Shown here piece after piece: positions 37,040 to 46,392 of a stretch of DNA of 64,000 nt (positions are counted from its first letter, which is position 1; each line of letters begins with the position of its first letter). Location: the NCBI RefSeq assembly GCF_020616155.1, contig NZ_CP085530.1:3492501-3556500 (forward strand). Direction: 5' to 3'. The translations under genes were made by a program, and so were the position numbers. The notes under the pieces were generated by a model that was not told the origin of the DNA, did no database searches, and saw nothing but the letters and a program-made list of their open reading frames with translations. Origin of the DNA: Vogesella sp. XCS3 (GTDB taxonomy: Bacteria; Pseudomonadota; Gammaproteobacteria; Burkholderiales; Chromobacteriaceae).

Positions 37040-37834
37040 TTAGGCGCTCTTCACGTGCGGGGCAATCAGCGGCAGCAGCTGGCCCAGTACTTTTGGCGGG
37101 GCAGCCACGATGTCGCCGCTTTCGAACCAGCCGTCTTCACCGTGCATATTGGTGACGATGCCGCCAGCCTCTTGCACGATCAGGCTACCCGCAGCGATGT
37201 CCCATGGCTTCAGGTTGAATTCGAAGAAACCATCCACGCGGCCGCAGGCCACGTTGCACAGGTCCAGTGCGGCAGAGCCTTCACGACGGGCGCCGGCGGT
37301 TTTGCCGATCACGTCTTTCAGGATGGCCAGATGGGTGTCCAGCATGCTCTGGTCTACTACCGGGAAACCGGTGGCGATCAGGCATTCGTTCATGTTGATG
37401 CGTTTGGAGACGCGGATACGACGGTCGTTCAGGAACGCGCCCACGCCACGGCTGGCGGTGAACATATCGTTGCGGTTCGGGTCGTAAACCACAGCCTGCT
37501 GGATCTGGCCGCGGTGTGCCAGCGCGATGGAAATGCAGTATTGCGGATGGCCGTGGATGAAGTTGGTGGTGCCATCGATCGGGTCGATGATCCACTCGTA
37601 CTCGGAGGTGCCCAGACCGCGGCCGCCGGACTCTTCTGCTAGAATCGCATGCTTCGGATAGGCATCCAGAATGACATCAATGATGGCTTGTTCGGCAGCT
37701 TGATCAACTTCGGACACGAAGTCGTTGTGTTTTTTCTTTTCAACACGCACGGTATCCAGGTTCAGCGATGCACGCTGGATAACGTTGGCTGCACGGCGAG
37801 CGGCTTTTACCGCGACATTGAGCATTGGATGCAT
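37040..37834 (-). CDS. suhB: Inositol-1-monophosphatase SuhB
   Basis: A 264-residue Mg2+-dependent phosphatase. Metal-binding motifs: EESGG, WIIDPIDGTTNFIHG and KPWDIAAGSLIV. In E. coli SuhB is also part of the rRNA antitermination complex. Divergent from trmJ; the reverse order (suhB-trmJ side by side) is common in proteobacteria. Confidence 0.96.
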   Translation of the reverse strand: MHPMLNVAVKAARRAANVIQRASLNLDTVRVEKKKHNDFVSEVDQAAEQAIIDVILDAYPKHAILAEESGGRGLGTSEYEWIIDPIDGTTNFIHGHPQYCISIALAHRGQIQQAVVYDPNRNDMFTASRGVGAFLNDRRIRVSKRINMNECLIATGFPVVDQSMLDTHLAILKDVIGKTAGARREGSAALDLCNVACGRVDGFFEFNLKPWDIAAGSLIVQEAGGIVTNMHGEDGWFESGDIVAAPPKVLGQLLPLIAPHVKSA

Positions 37835-37860
37835 TGACGGCCTCTAAAATCATACAAAAC

Positions 37861-37946
37861 AAGCGCAGCCCCTTCGTGGGGTGCGCGCTTGTCGTAAACT
37901 GTCTGGGTTAAGGAACGATAAACACCGCTTTCGCAGCGGTGTTTTT
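37861..37946. terminator. Two hairpins between suhB and trmJ
   Basis: AAGCGCA-GCCCC, TTCG, GGGGT-GCGCGCTT at 37861-37890, and AACACCGCTTTCGCAGCGGTGTTTTT at 37921-37946. The second looks like a real terminator, odd between two divergent genes; the first could be a leader element of suhB. Confidence 0.6.
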
Positions 37947-37978
37947 GAATAGCCCGCGATTCTACTCAAAATTACCCG

Positions 37979-38752
37979 ATGAATAAACCCCAAGTACCTG
38001 ATTTTTTAAAGAACATTCGCGTCGTGCTGGCGCGCCCCAGCCACCCGGGCAATATCGGCTCGGCGGCACGGGCCATGAAAACCATGGGTCTGACCCGCTT
38101 GTATCTGGTTGAACCGAAAGTGTTTCCCAGCGAAGAGGCCAATGTACTGGCCTCGGGTGCGGTAGACGTACTCGAGCACGCTACCGTCGTGAGTAGCCTC
38201 ACCGAAGCGCTGTCGGATGTGACAGTGGCCTGCGCGCTGACCAGCCGCCGCCGCGAGCTCACCACCCCGCTGTCCACCCCGCGCGAGACCGCGCCGGAGC
38301 TGATCGCGCGGGCACGCGACGGCGAGCAGGTGGCGCTGGTGTTCGGCAACGAAACCTTCGGCCTGTCGATCGAAGAGGTGGAAATGTGTAACCGCCTGGT
38401 GACCGTGCCGGGCAACCCGGACTACTTCTCGCTGAACCTGGCCATGGCGGTGCAGGTGATGACCTACGAGCTGTTCAGCCACACCGGCGTGGACGTGAAC
38501 TACCTGAAAGCGGAAGGCGAGGCCGCCAGCATGGCCGAGGTAGAAAGCATGTGCGGCCACCTGGACAACACGCTGGAAGCCATCGGCTACTACGAGCGGC
38601 GCAACAGCGAGCGTCTGATGCGCCGCATGCGCGCGCTGTTCAACCGCGCAGGCGTATTGCGCGAGGAAATCGACATTCTGCGCGGCTTTTTCAAGCAGGT
38701 GCAGCGTGTCGCCGATGGCAGCCTGCCACCGCGCGACAAGCAGGGCGAATAA
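37979..38752 (+). CDS. trmJ: tRNA (cytidine/uridine-2'-O-)-methyltransferase TrmJ
   Basis: A 257-residue SPOUT methyltransferase that modifies position 32 of tRNA. It has NIRVVLARPSHPGNIGSAARAMK, the SAM-knot motifs FGNETFGLS and NPDYFSLNLAMAVQ, and a helical C-terminal extension. Length and domains are normal. Confidence 0.95.
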   Translation: MNKPQVPDFLKNIRVVLARPSHPGNIGSAARAMKTMGLTRLYLVEPKVFPSEEANVLASGAVDVLEHATVVSSLTEALSDVTVACALTSRRRELTTPLSTPRETAPELIARARDGEQVALVFGNETFGLSIEEVEMCNRLVTVPGNPDYFSLNLAMAVQVMTYELFSHTGVDVNYLKAEGEAASMAEVESMCGHLDNTLEAIGYYERRNSERLMRRMRALFNRAGVLREEIDILRGFFKQVQRVADGSLPPRDKQGE

Positions 38753-38777
38753 ACCATGCTGCCCGGCTTGCTGCAAT

Positions 38778-39659
38778 GTGCGCAGTTGCGCAGCCTGCGC
38801 GGTGCGCGACCTGGCCTACCTGCTGACCGCGCCGCCGCCCTGGCTCAGCGGGGTGGAAATCAGCCGCCAGCGCCTGCTAGGGCCGCAAGGTTGGCCGCAG
38901 CTGCTGGCGCTGGATGCTGACCCCACCCCGCTGCTGGCGTGGCTGGCAGCCCGCCCTACGCGCCGCCTGGGGCTATACGCCGAAGCACTGCTGGGGTACT
39001 GGTTCAGCCAGGCGCCACACATCGAGCTGGTCGCGGCCAACCTGCCGGTACGCGATGGCACGTTAACGGTAGGCGAATTCGACTTTCTGCTGCGCATTGA
39101 TGGCGAGCCTTGCCACCTGGAAGCCGCCAGCAAATTCTACCTGCAGCTCGATAGCGCCCCGCACGCGCTGGTGGGGCCGGGCCTGCGTGATGCCTGGTGG
39201 CTGAAATACCGCAAGCTGGCCAGCCAGCTCACCTTGGCGCAGCACCCCGCAGCCAGGTTGCCGGATGGTTTCGCGCAGCTTACTGCCAGCAGCCGCCTGA
39301 GCGGCTGGCTGTTCTTCCCCGCCGATACGGCACCCACGCATCCTGCTATCAATACTGCCGCTTGCCGCGGCTGGTGGTGCCGGCGGCAGGATAGTTGGCC
39401 GCAGCAGCACCCGCATAGCCGCTGGCTGGCGCTGCCGCGCTTGCAATGGCTGAGCCCGGCGCAAGCAGATGAAGCGGCAACGCAGAGCCTGGCTGCCATG
39501 CGTGCGCAACTGGCGCAGGCGGAAGGACCCTGGCTGTTGGCCGAGTTGTTGCCGGATGATCATGGGGTGTGGCAGGAGGTGGCGCGTGGCTTTGTGGTGC
39601 CAGACAGCTGGCCAGCGCCAGAGCTGCTGGGCACCTTGCTGCCAAGGTTGGCCGCATGA
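38778..39659 (+). CDS. DUF1853 protein (start uncertain, possible frameshift)
   Basis: A DUF1853 protein of about 293 residues if it begins at GTG 38778: AVRDLAYLLTAPPPWLSG, EFDFLLRIDGEPCHLEAASKFYL, and GWLFFPAD. No good start exists in this frame. An ATG at 38756, three bases after trmJ, reads MLPGLLQCAQLRSLRG in the adjacent frame, which looks like a plausible N-terminus. A frameshift near 38785-38805 is therefore possible. Function unknown; homologues are often near tRNA-modification genes. Three GTTGGCCGCA copies, one spanning the stop. Confidence 0.75.
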   Translation: MRSCAACAVRDLAYLLTAPPPWLSGVEISRQRLLGPQGWPQLLALDADPTPLLAWLAARPTRRLGLYAEALLGYWFSQAPHIELVAANLPVRDGTLTVGEFDFLLRIDGEPCHLEAASKFYLQLDSAPHALVGPGLRDAWWLKYRKLASQLTLAQHPAARLPDGFAQLTASSRLSGWLFFPADTAPTHPAINTAACRGWWCRRQDSWPQQHPHSRWLALPRLQWLSPAQADEAATQSLAAMRAQLAQAEGPWLLAELLPDDHGVWQEVARGFVVPDSWPAPELLGTLLPRLAA

Positions 39660-40111
39660 AGACACTCCTGGTGCTGTGGAGCAGCCAAACCGGCAATACT
39701 TTGCAGCTGGCCAAGGCGGCAGCCGCGGTGGCGATGCAGGAAAGTAGCGTGACGGTGCGCGTCATGCCCGCCCTGCAAGCCGGCATGGACGAATTGCTGG
39801 GCTGCGATGCGCTATTGCTGGCCACGCCGGAGAACTTTGGCTACATGGCCGGCGCACTGAAAGATTTCTTCGACCGCACCTATTACCCGGCGCAGGGCAA
39901 GGTGGCCGGCCTGCCGTACGCTATCCTGATCAGCGCCGGCAACGATGGCCTGGGTGCACAGCAGGCCATAGAGCGCATTGCCCGTGGCTACGGCTGGCGG
40001 CAGGCCTATCCGCCGCTGCTGGTACGCGGGGTGCCACAGGCTGCTGACCTGGCCGCTGCGGCCGAGCTGGGCGCCACCCTGGCGGCCGCGCTGTCTATCG
40101 GCATGCTGTAG
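39656..40111 (+). CDS. Flavodoxin-like / NAD(P)H-dependent FMN reductase protein
   Basis: A 151-residue flavodoxin-fold protein. The FMN phosphate loop SSQTGNT near residue 9 and LLATPENFGYMAGALKDFFDRTY are clear. It may act as a small electron carrier or quinone reductase. The start ATG 39656 overlaps the previous stop (ATGA) and lies on the last base of an AGGTTGGCCGCA copy, so the repeat sits in the place of its ribosome binding site. Confidence 0.85.
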   Translation: MKTLLVLWSSQTGNTLQLAKAAAAVAMQESSVTVRVMPALQAGMDELLGCDALLLATPENFGYMAGALKDFFDRTYYPAQGKVAGLPYAILISAGNDGLGAQQAIERIARGYGWRQAYPPLLVRGVPQAADLAAAAELGATLAAALSIGML

Positions 40112-40120
40112 CCACAAACA

Positions 40121-40142
40121 AAACGCCCCGTGACGGGGCGTT
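40121..40142. terminator. Terminator between the flavodoxin gene and fnr
   Basis: AAACGCCCCG, TGA, CGGGGCGTT. A short perfect hairpin between convergent genes. Confidence 0.8.
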
Positions 40143-40164
40143 GGGCATTCAGTGCGTGGGCGGC

Positions 40165-40905
40165 TTAGTGCTGGGCTTGCGAACAGCCTGCTACCAGCTG
40201 CTTCAGTTCTTCCGGCTTCACCAGCTGGATATGTTTATGGTCTACCACCAGCCAGCCTTGTTGCTGGAATTTGGACAGGGTACGGCTGACCGTTTCCAGT
40301 TTCAGCCCCAGGAAGCTGCCGATTTCTTCGCGGCTCATGCGCAGGATGAAATCGTTGGCCGCAAAGCCACGGGCTGATAGGCGTTGTGACAAGTTCAGCA
40401 GAAATGCTGCCAGGCGTTCTTCAGCCTTCATGTTGCCAAGCAGCAACATGACAGATTGATCACGCACGATCTCACGGCTCATCAGGCGGAAAAAGTGGTG
40501 CTGCAGGCTGGGGATGTCACGGCCGAGGGTTTCCATGCGGTTGAACGGCAGCTCGCATACTTCGCTGTCTTCCAGTGCAATGGCGTCGCAGCCGTGCAGG
40601 TTGGACGAAATGCCGTCCAGGCCCATCAGCTCGCCCGACATGTGAAAGCCGGTAACCTGTTCGCGGCCGTCCTGGCTCGAAACACAGGTTTTGAAGTAGC
40701 CGGTACGCACGGCGTACAGCGAGCGGAAACCTTCGCCAGAGCGGAACAGGTACTCGCCACGTTTCAAGCGTCGGCTTTGACGGATCACGGCGTCCAGTTG
40801 CGCCATCTCATCGCGGTTCAAGCCCAGTGGGAGGCACAGTTCTCGCAGGCTGCAGTTGGAGCACGACACTTTTAGTGCGTGCAAAGAGTGTGTGTGGTCA
40901 GTCAT
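40165..40905 (-). CDS. fnr: FNR-type oxygen-responsive regulator
   Basis: A 246-residue Crp/Fnr activator. Cluster cysteines are Cys15, Cys18, Cys24 (SCSNCSLRELC) and Cys106 (HGCDAI), which hold an oxygen-labile [4Fe-4S] cluster in FNR. The cyclic-nucleotide-like beta-roll is followed by helix-turn-helix MSREEIGSFLGLKLETVSRTLS, whose Glu and Ser-Arg match FNR specificity. Start 40905 (MTDHTHS) is chosen over 40923. It is divergent from hemN with an FNR box between them. Confidence 0.95.
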   Translation of the reverse strand: MTDHTHSLHALKVSCSNCSLRELCLPLGLNRDEMAQLDAVIRQSRRLKRGEYLFRSGEGFRSLYAVRTGYFKTCVSSQDGREQVTGFHMSGELMGLDGISSNLHGCDAIALEDSEVCELPFNRMETLGRDIPSLQHHFFRLMSREIVRDQSVMLLLGNMKAEERLAAFLLNLSQRLSARGFAANDFILRMSREEIGSFLGLKLETVSRTLSKFQQQGWLVVDHKHIQLVKPEELKQLVAGCSQAQH

Positions 40906-40937
40906 AGAGTAGGTTTTCGCCAAGCAAGCGGGCTTGC

Positions 40938-40951
40938 TTGATACGCGTCAA
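40938..40951. promoter_or_regulatory. FNR box between fnr and hemN
   Basis: TTGATACGCGTCAA matches TTGATN4ATCAA with one change. It lies 33 bases upstream of the fnr start and 65 upstream of hemN, consistent with autoregulation and anaerobic hemN activation. Confidence 0.75.
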
Positions 40952-41015
40952 AGCAGAAAAAGTGGCAATTGCGCAAATTTACCAGCCCACCACCGGTTTT
41001 CCAACCAGATTAATT

Positions 41016-42422
41016 ATGACACCCACTATAAATTTCACGCCGACGCAGTGTGTATTCGATAGAGAACTCATCGAAAGGCTGGAAGGTTCAGGCCCGCGCT
41101 ACACCTCCTACCCGACTGCCGACCGCTTTCATGCCGGCTTCGGGGTGAGTGATTACGAGCAATGGCTGGCCCATCGTGCGATTGGCGCCAACCATCGGCC
41201 CATCTCGCTGTACGTGCATGTCCCTTTTTGCAACACCATTTGCTACTACTGCGGCTGCAACAAGATCATTACCAAAGACAAGACCCGCGCCGACGCTTAT
41301 CTGGATTACCTGGAGAAGGAAATCCGTCTGGTGGCCGAAAAGCTGGGCAGCCGTGAAAAAGTGATCCAGCTGCATTTTGGTGGCGGTACGCCCACCTTCC
41401 TGTCCGACGAGCAGCTTGACCGCGTGATGGGCATTATCCGCCAGCACTTCGAGCTGTTGCCGGAAGGCGAGTTTTCTATCGAAATCGACCCGCGCAAGGT
41501 TGGCCGCGACACGGTCCTGCACCTGGCACGGCTGGGTTTCAACCGCATGAGTATCGGTATCCAGGATTTTGACCCTGTGGTGCAGGAAGCGGTGAACCGC
41601 ATCCAGAGCGAGGAAGAAACCCGTGTGGTGATGGATGCCGCGCGTGAAGCCGGCTTCAAGTCGATTAGCGTAGACCTGATTTACGGTCTGCCCAAGCAGA
41701 CGGCGCATTCGCTGGAAAACACGGTGAGCCGCGTGATTGCCATGTCGCCAGACCGCATCGCGCTGTACAACTACGCGCATCTGCCCACGGTATTCATGCC
41801 ACAGCGCCGCATCAACGAGGCGGATTTGCCCTCGTCGGCTACCAAGCTGGACATCCTGCAGAACTCGGTACAGCAGCTGGCTGAGGCCGGTTACGTGTTT
41901 ATCGGCATGGACCACTTTGCCAAGCCGGACGACGAGCTCACCCGTGCCTTGCAGCAGGGCCGCCTGCAACGCAATTTCCAGGGCTACTCTACCCACGCGG
42001 ACTGCGACATGATCGGCCTGGGCGTGTCGTCCATTGGCAAGGTTGGCCCCTGTTATACGCAGAACGAAAAAGAGCTGGATGCGTATTACGCCGCGCTGGA
42101 CGCCGGCCACCTGCCAGTGCTGCGCGGCATGACGCTGACGCAGGATGACATCTTGCGCCGTAGCGTGATCCAGGCGCTGATGTGCCGCTTCTCTTTGTCG
42201 ATAGAGGCGATAGAACAGACTTTTGCTATCAATTTTGCCGATTATTTTGCCGTCGAGCTGCCGCAGATCCGTGCTTTCCAGAGCGAAGGTTTGCTGACCT
42301 TTGATGGTGACTTCCTGATGGTGGCACCCAAGGGGCGCTTCCTGATTCGCAATATCGCGATGATTTTCGACCGTCATCTGCGCGAGCGTGAAACCAAGGC
42401 GCGCTATTCCAAAACCATCTGA
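41016..42422 (+). CDS. hemN: Oxygen-independent coproporphyrinogen III oxidase HemN
   Basis: A 468-residue radical-SAM enzyme for anaerobic haem synthesis. The cluster motif is HVPFCNTICYYCGC (CxxxCxxC plus the extra Cys of HemN), followed by LHFGGGTPTFL and SIEIDPRKVG. The C-terminal HemN_C domain is present. Start 41016 (MTPTINFTP) is chosen; the frame extends back to 40938. It is likely FNR-controlled. Confidence 0.96.
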   Translation: MTPTINFTPTQCVFDRELIERLEGSGPRYTSYPTADRFHAGFGVSDYEQWLAHRAIGANHRPISLYVHVPFCNTICYYCGCNKIITKDKTRADAYLDYLEKEIRLVAEKLGSREKVIQLHFGGGTPTFLSDEQLDRVMGIIRQHFELLPEGEFSIEIDPRKVGRDTVLHLARLGFNRMSIGIQDFDPVVQEAVNRIQSEEETRVVMDAAREAGFKSISVDLIYGLPKQTAHSLENTVSRVIAMSPDRIALYNYAHLPTVFMPQRRINEADLPSSATKLDILQNSVQQLAEAGYVFIGMDHFAKPDDELTRALQQGRLQRNFQGYSTHADCDMIGLGVSSIGKVGPCYTQNEKELDAYYAALDAGHLPVLRGMTLTQDDILRRSVIQALMCRFSLSIEAIEQTFAINFADYFAVELPQIRAFQSEGLLTFDGDFLMVAPKGRFLIRNIAMIFDRHLRERETKARYSKTI

Positions 42423-42439
42423 GCCAGCCCTGGCAAGAT

Positions 42440-42478
42440 AAAAGCCGACAGCCCCGGATGGGGCTGTCGGCTTTTTTA
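42440..42478. terminator. hemN terminator
   Basis: AAAAGCCGACAGCCCC, GGAT, GGGGCTGTCGGCTTTTTT. A strong perfect stem. Confidence 0.92.
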
Positions 42479-42537
42479 TGGGCCAGCACAATGAAAAGCC
42501 CGCCACAGAGGGCGGGCTGGCAGGCGGGGTATACGGC

Positions 42538-43662
42538 TTATTTCAGCTCGTTAACCATCTGCTGCAGCAGGGCTTCCAGGCCCTTGTCGGTGACTACGGC
42601 ATTGTCGGCAGTGCGCAGCTCTACACGTACTTGCTGTTCGCCTTGGCGGGTCAGCTGTACGCGCAGGTTTGGCACGCTGGCCTGGTCACCCGGCTTGCTG
42701 TCTTTCCAGAAAGCCAGCTTGGAGAACAGGCCACCGCTGCTTTGCGCGTTGGCTTTTTGCACGTCATCGCTGCCTGGCTTCACGAAGTAGGCACCCAGCG
42801 TGCGGTCACGGTCGGTAATGGCCAGGCCGTTGTGTTCCAGCACCAGGCCGACACGGCGCCATGCGCGGTCGTAGCTGTCGTCCAGCTCGATGCCGCCTTT
42901 TACCAGGCGTGCGCGTGCTGTGGTGGCAGCTTGTTCCTGGCGTACGGTTTTGGCCGCGGTAGCTTCATCCATGCCCAGGCGCACCAGGAAGCGGCTCAGG
43001 AATACGGCTTCGATTTCCGGGTCGGTCGGGCGAGGCTGCCAGCGGGTTTCTTCCTTGGCCTCGTTGATGTAGATCTCGTACATGCCGCGGTGGCTGAAGA
43101 AGACATCGGTACCGTTGGCCGTTTTCTCGATGCGGATACGGAATTTGTCGCGCTCCGGTGTAGAGAACACGCTACCCAGGCCCACTGTTTCCAGCAGGCC
43201 GCGTACAGTGGTAGCGCCGAGCTTGGCGCGGTTTTCCGCCCAGTCGGTTTCCATGTAGCCGATATCGGCTTCTTCGTTCTGGATGACGAAACCGTTATCC
43301 AGCCAGAAAGCTTTCAGCAGTGGCCATACTTCGGCCGGGCTCTTGCCCGGAATGCTGACCCAGCGCTGGGTGCCGGCACGCTCAACAGCAGCGTTCTTGG
43401 CCACAGGAGCCTGGGCGGCAGGTGTCGCAGCAGTATTTGCCGCTGTGGCCTGGCTGCTGCTGCCCGTATTTACCTGGGGAATAGGGTAGCGGTCTTGCTG
43501 GGCAGGCGCGCTCAGGTCGGGCGGCACTTCCAGCGTGGATTTGGGTTTCGGGCTATCCGACTTGAATTCGTATCTCAGGTCGGGGTTGCTGCTGGCGCAT
43601 GCGCTCAGCAAGCCTGCGCACAGCAGGCCGGAGATCAGTGTCTTGTTCATTGCTGGCTTCAT
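42538..43662 (-). CDS. bamC: Outer membrane assembly lipoprotein BamC
   Basis: A 374-residue lipoprotein of the BAM complex. Signal peptide with lipobox LLSAC, an unstructured segment (DLRYEFKSDSPKPKSTLEVPPDLS) that contacts BamD in E. coli, and two helix-grip domains (AEVWPLLKAFWLDNGFVI; WRRVGLVLEHNGLAITDRDR). ATG 43662 or 43650 could be the start. It follows dapA by three bases, the usual dapA-bamC order. Confidence 0.93.
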   Translation of the reverse strand: MKPAMNKTLISGLLCAGLLSACASSNPDLRYEFKSDSPKPKSTLEVPPDLSAPAQQDRYPIPQVNTGSSSQATAANTAATPAAQAPVAKNAAVERAGTQRWVSIPGKSPAEVWPLLKAFWLDNGFVIQNEEADIGYMETDWAENRAKLGATTVRGLLETVGLGSVFSTPERDKFRIRIEKTANGTDVFFSHRGMYEIYINEAKEETRWQPRPTDPEIEAVFLSRFLVRLGMDEATAAKTVRQEQAATTARARLVKGGIELDDSYDRAWRRVGLVLEHNGLAITDRDRTLGAYFVKPGSDDVQKANAQSSGGLFSKLAFWKDSKPGDQASVPNLRVQLTRQGEQQVRVELRTADNAVVTDKGLEALLQQMVNELK

Positions 43663-43665
43663 GGT

Positions 43666-44541
43666 TTACAGGACATTGGCCTGTTTCATGGCGGCTTCGA
43701 CGGTGGCGACGGCACCCTGGCTCAGCGGAGTCAGCGGCAGGCGCAGGCCAGCCGGCATCAGGCCGAGGCGATGTAGCGCCCACTTGGCGGGGATAGGGTT
43801 AGGCTCGCAGAACAGCTGCTTGTGCAGGCCTTGCAGCTGGTCGTTGATGGCGCGGGCTGCGATGGTGTCACCGGCTCGGGATGCCTTGCATAGCTGGCTC
43901 ATCAGTTTGGGCGCTACGTTGGCGGTAACCGAAATCACACCGTGGCCGCCGCACAGCATGAAAGCCATGCCGGTGGCGTCGTCGCCGGAGTACAGCGCCA
44001 GGTTGGCCGGGGCACGCAACACCAGGTCGCAGGCACGGCCGATGTCGCCAGTGGCGTCTTTCAAGCCGACGATGTTGTCGATTTGCGCCAGACGCAGTGC
44101 GGTGTCGTTACTCATGTCTGCCACGGTACGGCCTGGCACGTTGTACATGATTAGCGGCAGGTCTACCGCCTCGGCAATGGTGCGGTAGTGCTGGTAGATA
44201 CCTTCTTGGGTGGGCTTATTGTAGTAAGGCACCACGGACAGGCTGTGGCTGGCGCCAGCCTGTTTGGCCAGCTGGGCCAGTTCGATGGCTTCGGCGGTGG
44301 AGTTGGCGCCGGTGCCGGCAACCACGGTCACGCGGCCGGCGGCATGCTGGGCTACAGCCGCAACCACCTTGATGTGTTCTTCCACGCCCAGCGTGGCGGA
44401 TTCGCCGGTTGTGCCCACGGCCACAATGCCGTCGGTACCGTTATCGATGTGAAAGTCTACGAGACGTTTGAGCGATTCGAAATCGACCTGGCCGTCCTCG
44501 AACATCGGGGTGACCAGAGCAACAAGGCTGCCGGTAAGCAT
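43666..44541 (-). CDS. dapA: 4-hydroxy-tetrahydrodipicolinate synthase DapA
   Basis: A 291-residue TIM-barrel lyase condensing pyruvate with aspartate semialdehyde in lysine/DAP synthesis. It has GTTGESATL, the catalytic Tyr in IMYNVPGRT and the Schiff-base Lys in GLKDATGD. The C-terminus is normal. It is upstream of bamC in one unit. Confidence 0.97.
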   Translation of the reverse strand: MLTGSLVALVTPMFEDGQVDFESLKRLVDFHIDNGTDGIVAVGTTGESATLGVEEHIKVVAAVAQHAAGRVTVVAGTGANSTAEAIELAQLAKQAGASHSLSVVPYYNKPTQEGIYQHYRTIAEAVDLPLIMYNVPGRTVADMSNDTALRLAQIDNIVGLKDATGDIGRACDLVLRAPANLALYSGDDATGMAFMLCGGHGVISVTANVAPKLMSQLCKASRAGDTIAARAINDQLQGLHKQLFCEPNPIPAKWALHRLGLMPAGLRLPLTPLSQGAVATVEAAMKQANVL

Positions 44542-44620
44542 AGCTTCTGCCTATATGTAATGGATTAAGTAAGGTGTTTGATTGTAGCGGAATTCCGCTA
44601 TTGCGGCGCAAGCAATGCAC

Positions 44621-44630
44621 GTTGGCCGCA
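44621..44630 (+). repeat. GTTGGCCGCA word between dapA and the ABC-F gene
   Basis: One exact intergenic copy, between divergent promoters; it is not in a hairpin. Confidence 0.75.
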
Positions 44631-44711
44631 ACACGCTGATTGCAAGGGTTTTTGTGCTAAAATACACGGTTTTCCGGTACACATTCAGAGACTGGCAGAG
44701 GAATTATCCGC

Positions 44712-46343
44712 GTGATTACGACAAGCAACATTACCATGCAGTTCGGCGCCAAGCCGCTTTTCGACAAAGTTTCGGTCAAGTTTGGCGAGGGCAACCGCTA
44801 TGGCCTGATCGGTGCCAACGGCTCCGGTAAATCGACCTTCATGAAAATTCTGGGTGGCGACCTGGAGCAGACCAGTGGCGAAGTGGCCATTGAAAACGGC
44901 CTGCGTCTGGGTAAGCTGCGTCAGGACCAGTTTGCTTACGAAGATCAGCGTGTAATCGATGTGGTGCTGCAAGGTCATACCGAAATGTGGGCGGCCATGA
45001 GCGAGCGTGATGCCATCTACGCCAACCTGGAAGCCACCGAAGACGACTACATGCACGCGGCCGAGCTGGAAGCCAAGTTCGCCGAGTACGACGGCTATAC
45101 CGCCGAAGCGCGCGCCGGCGAGCTGCTGATGGGTGTGGGTATTCCGGTAGAGCAGCACTTCGGCCCGATGAGCGAAGTGGCCCCAGGCTGGAAGCTGCGC
45201 GTGCTGCTGGCTCAGGCGCTGTTCTCCAACCCGGATATCCTGCTGCTGGACGAACCGACCAACAACCTGGACATCAACACCATCCGCTGGCTGGAGCACG
45301 TGCTGAACGAGCGCAACGCTACCATGATCATCATTTCGCACGACCGACACTTCCTGAACTCGGTGTGCACCCACATGGCCGATCTGGACTACAACACCAT
45401 CCGCATCTACCCGGGTAACTACGACGACTACATGATCGCGTCCACCCAGGCCCGCGAGCGCCAGCTGGCTTCCAACAGCAAGGCCAAAGAGCGTATCCAG
45501 GAATTGCACGAGTTTGTGGCGCGTTTCTCGGCCAACAAGTCCAAGGCCCGTCAGGCCACCAGCCGCCTGAAACAGGCCGATAAGCTGAAGGCAGATATGG
45601 TGGAGGTGAAACCATCCAGCCGTCAGAGCCCGTTCATCCGCTTTGAAATGGACGACAAGTTCAAGCTGCACCGCCAGGCCGTAGAAGTCGACAGCCTGAA
45701 CAAGGCCTACGACAAGAAGGTCTTGCTGAAAGACCTGAGCTTTATCCTGGAAGCCGGCGCACGCCTGGCCATCATCGGCCCGAACGGTGCCGGTAAATCC
45801 ACGCTGGTGAAACTGCTGGCTGGTGCATTCGAGCCGTCGCTGGCTGAAGGCATTACTGCCGATTACGGCCAGATCAAGTGGGCTGAAAAAGCGCAAGTGG
45901 GCTACTTTGCCCAGGATCACGAAGCCGAGTTCGCCAGCGATAGCACGCTGACCGACTGGATGCGCGAATGGGGCCAGGAAGGTGACGACGAGCAGATCAT
46001 TCGCGGTACGCTGGGCCGCCTGCTCTTTGGCAGCAACGACGTGGACAAGCCGGTACGTGTGCTGTCTGGTGGTGAAAAAGGGCGCATGCTGTACGGCAAG
46101 CTGATCCTGCAAAAGCCGAACGTGATGATCATGGATGAACCGACCAACCATATGGATATGGAGTCGATCGAAGCCTTGAACATGGCGCTGGAAAAGTACA
46201 AAGGCACCCTGATTTTCGTCTCGCACGACCGTCAGTTCGTGAGCTCGCTGGCCGACCACATTCTGGAGCTGGATGGCAAAGGCGGTTTTGACTACTACAC
46301 CGGCAACTACGAAGACTACCTGGCCAGCAAAGGCCTGGAGTAA
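44712..46343 (+). CDS. ybiT: ABC-F family ATPase, YbiT type
   Basis: A 543-residue protein with two ABC ATPase domains and no membrane part; ABC-F factors act on ribosomes. Walker A motifs are GANGSGKS and GPNGAGKS, Walker [12 protein letters not shown] and [11 protein letters not shown]. The first signature is the degenerate [10 protein letters not shown] typical of YbiT, the second [12 protein letters not shown] at 44712 is the start. An extended -10 (TGCTAAAAT, 44655-44663) lies upstream. Confidence 0.93.
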   Translation: MITTSNITMQFGAKPLFDKVSVKFGEGNRYGLIGANGSGKSTFMKILGGDLEQTSGEVAIENGLRLGKLRQDQFAYEDQRVIDVVLQGHTEMWAAMSERDAIYANLEATEDDYMHAAELEAKFAEYDGYTAEARAGELLMGVGIPVEQHFGPMSEVAPGWKLRVLLAQALFSNPDILLLDEPTNNLDINTIRWLEHVLNERNATMIIISHDRHFLNSVCTHMADLDYNTIRIYPGNYDDYMIASTQARERQLASNSKAKERIQELHEFVARFSANKSKARQATSRLKQADKLKADMVEVKPSSRQSPFIRFEMDDKFKLHRQAVEVDSLNKAYDKKVLLKDLSFILEAGARLAIIGPNGAGKSTLVKLLAGAFEPSLAEGITADYGQIKWAEKAQVGYFAQDHEAEFASDSTLTDWMREWGQEGDDEQIIRGTLGRLLFGSNDVDKPVRVLSGGEKGRMLYGKLILQKPNVMIMDEPTNHMDMESIEALNMALEKYKGTLIFVSHDRQFVSSLADHILELDGKGGFDYYTGNYEDYLASKGLE

Positions 46344-46365
46344 GCCGGCACGGCCTGATGCAAAC

Positions 46366-46392
46366 AAAAAGGCAGCCACGGCTGCCTTTTTT
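46366..46392 (+). terminator. Terminator of the ABC-F gene
   Basis: AAAAAGGCAGCC, AC, GGCTGCCTTTTTT. Confidence 0.92.

Noticed and set aside
37861..37890. Hairpin in the suhB/trmJ gap as a riboswitch
   Set aside because: It is a simple stem with a TTCG loop and no conserved riboswitch core; reported only as a hairpin.
44685..46379. A 564-codon leftward frame opposite the ABC-F gene
   Set aside because: A shadow of the YbiT-type gene with no ribosome site or recognisable domain.
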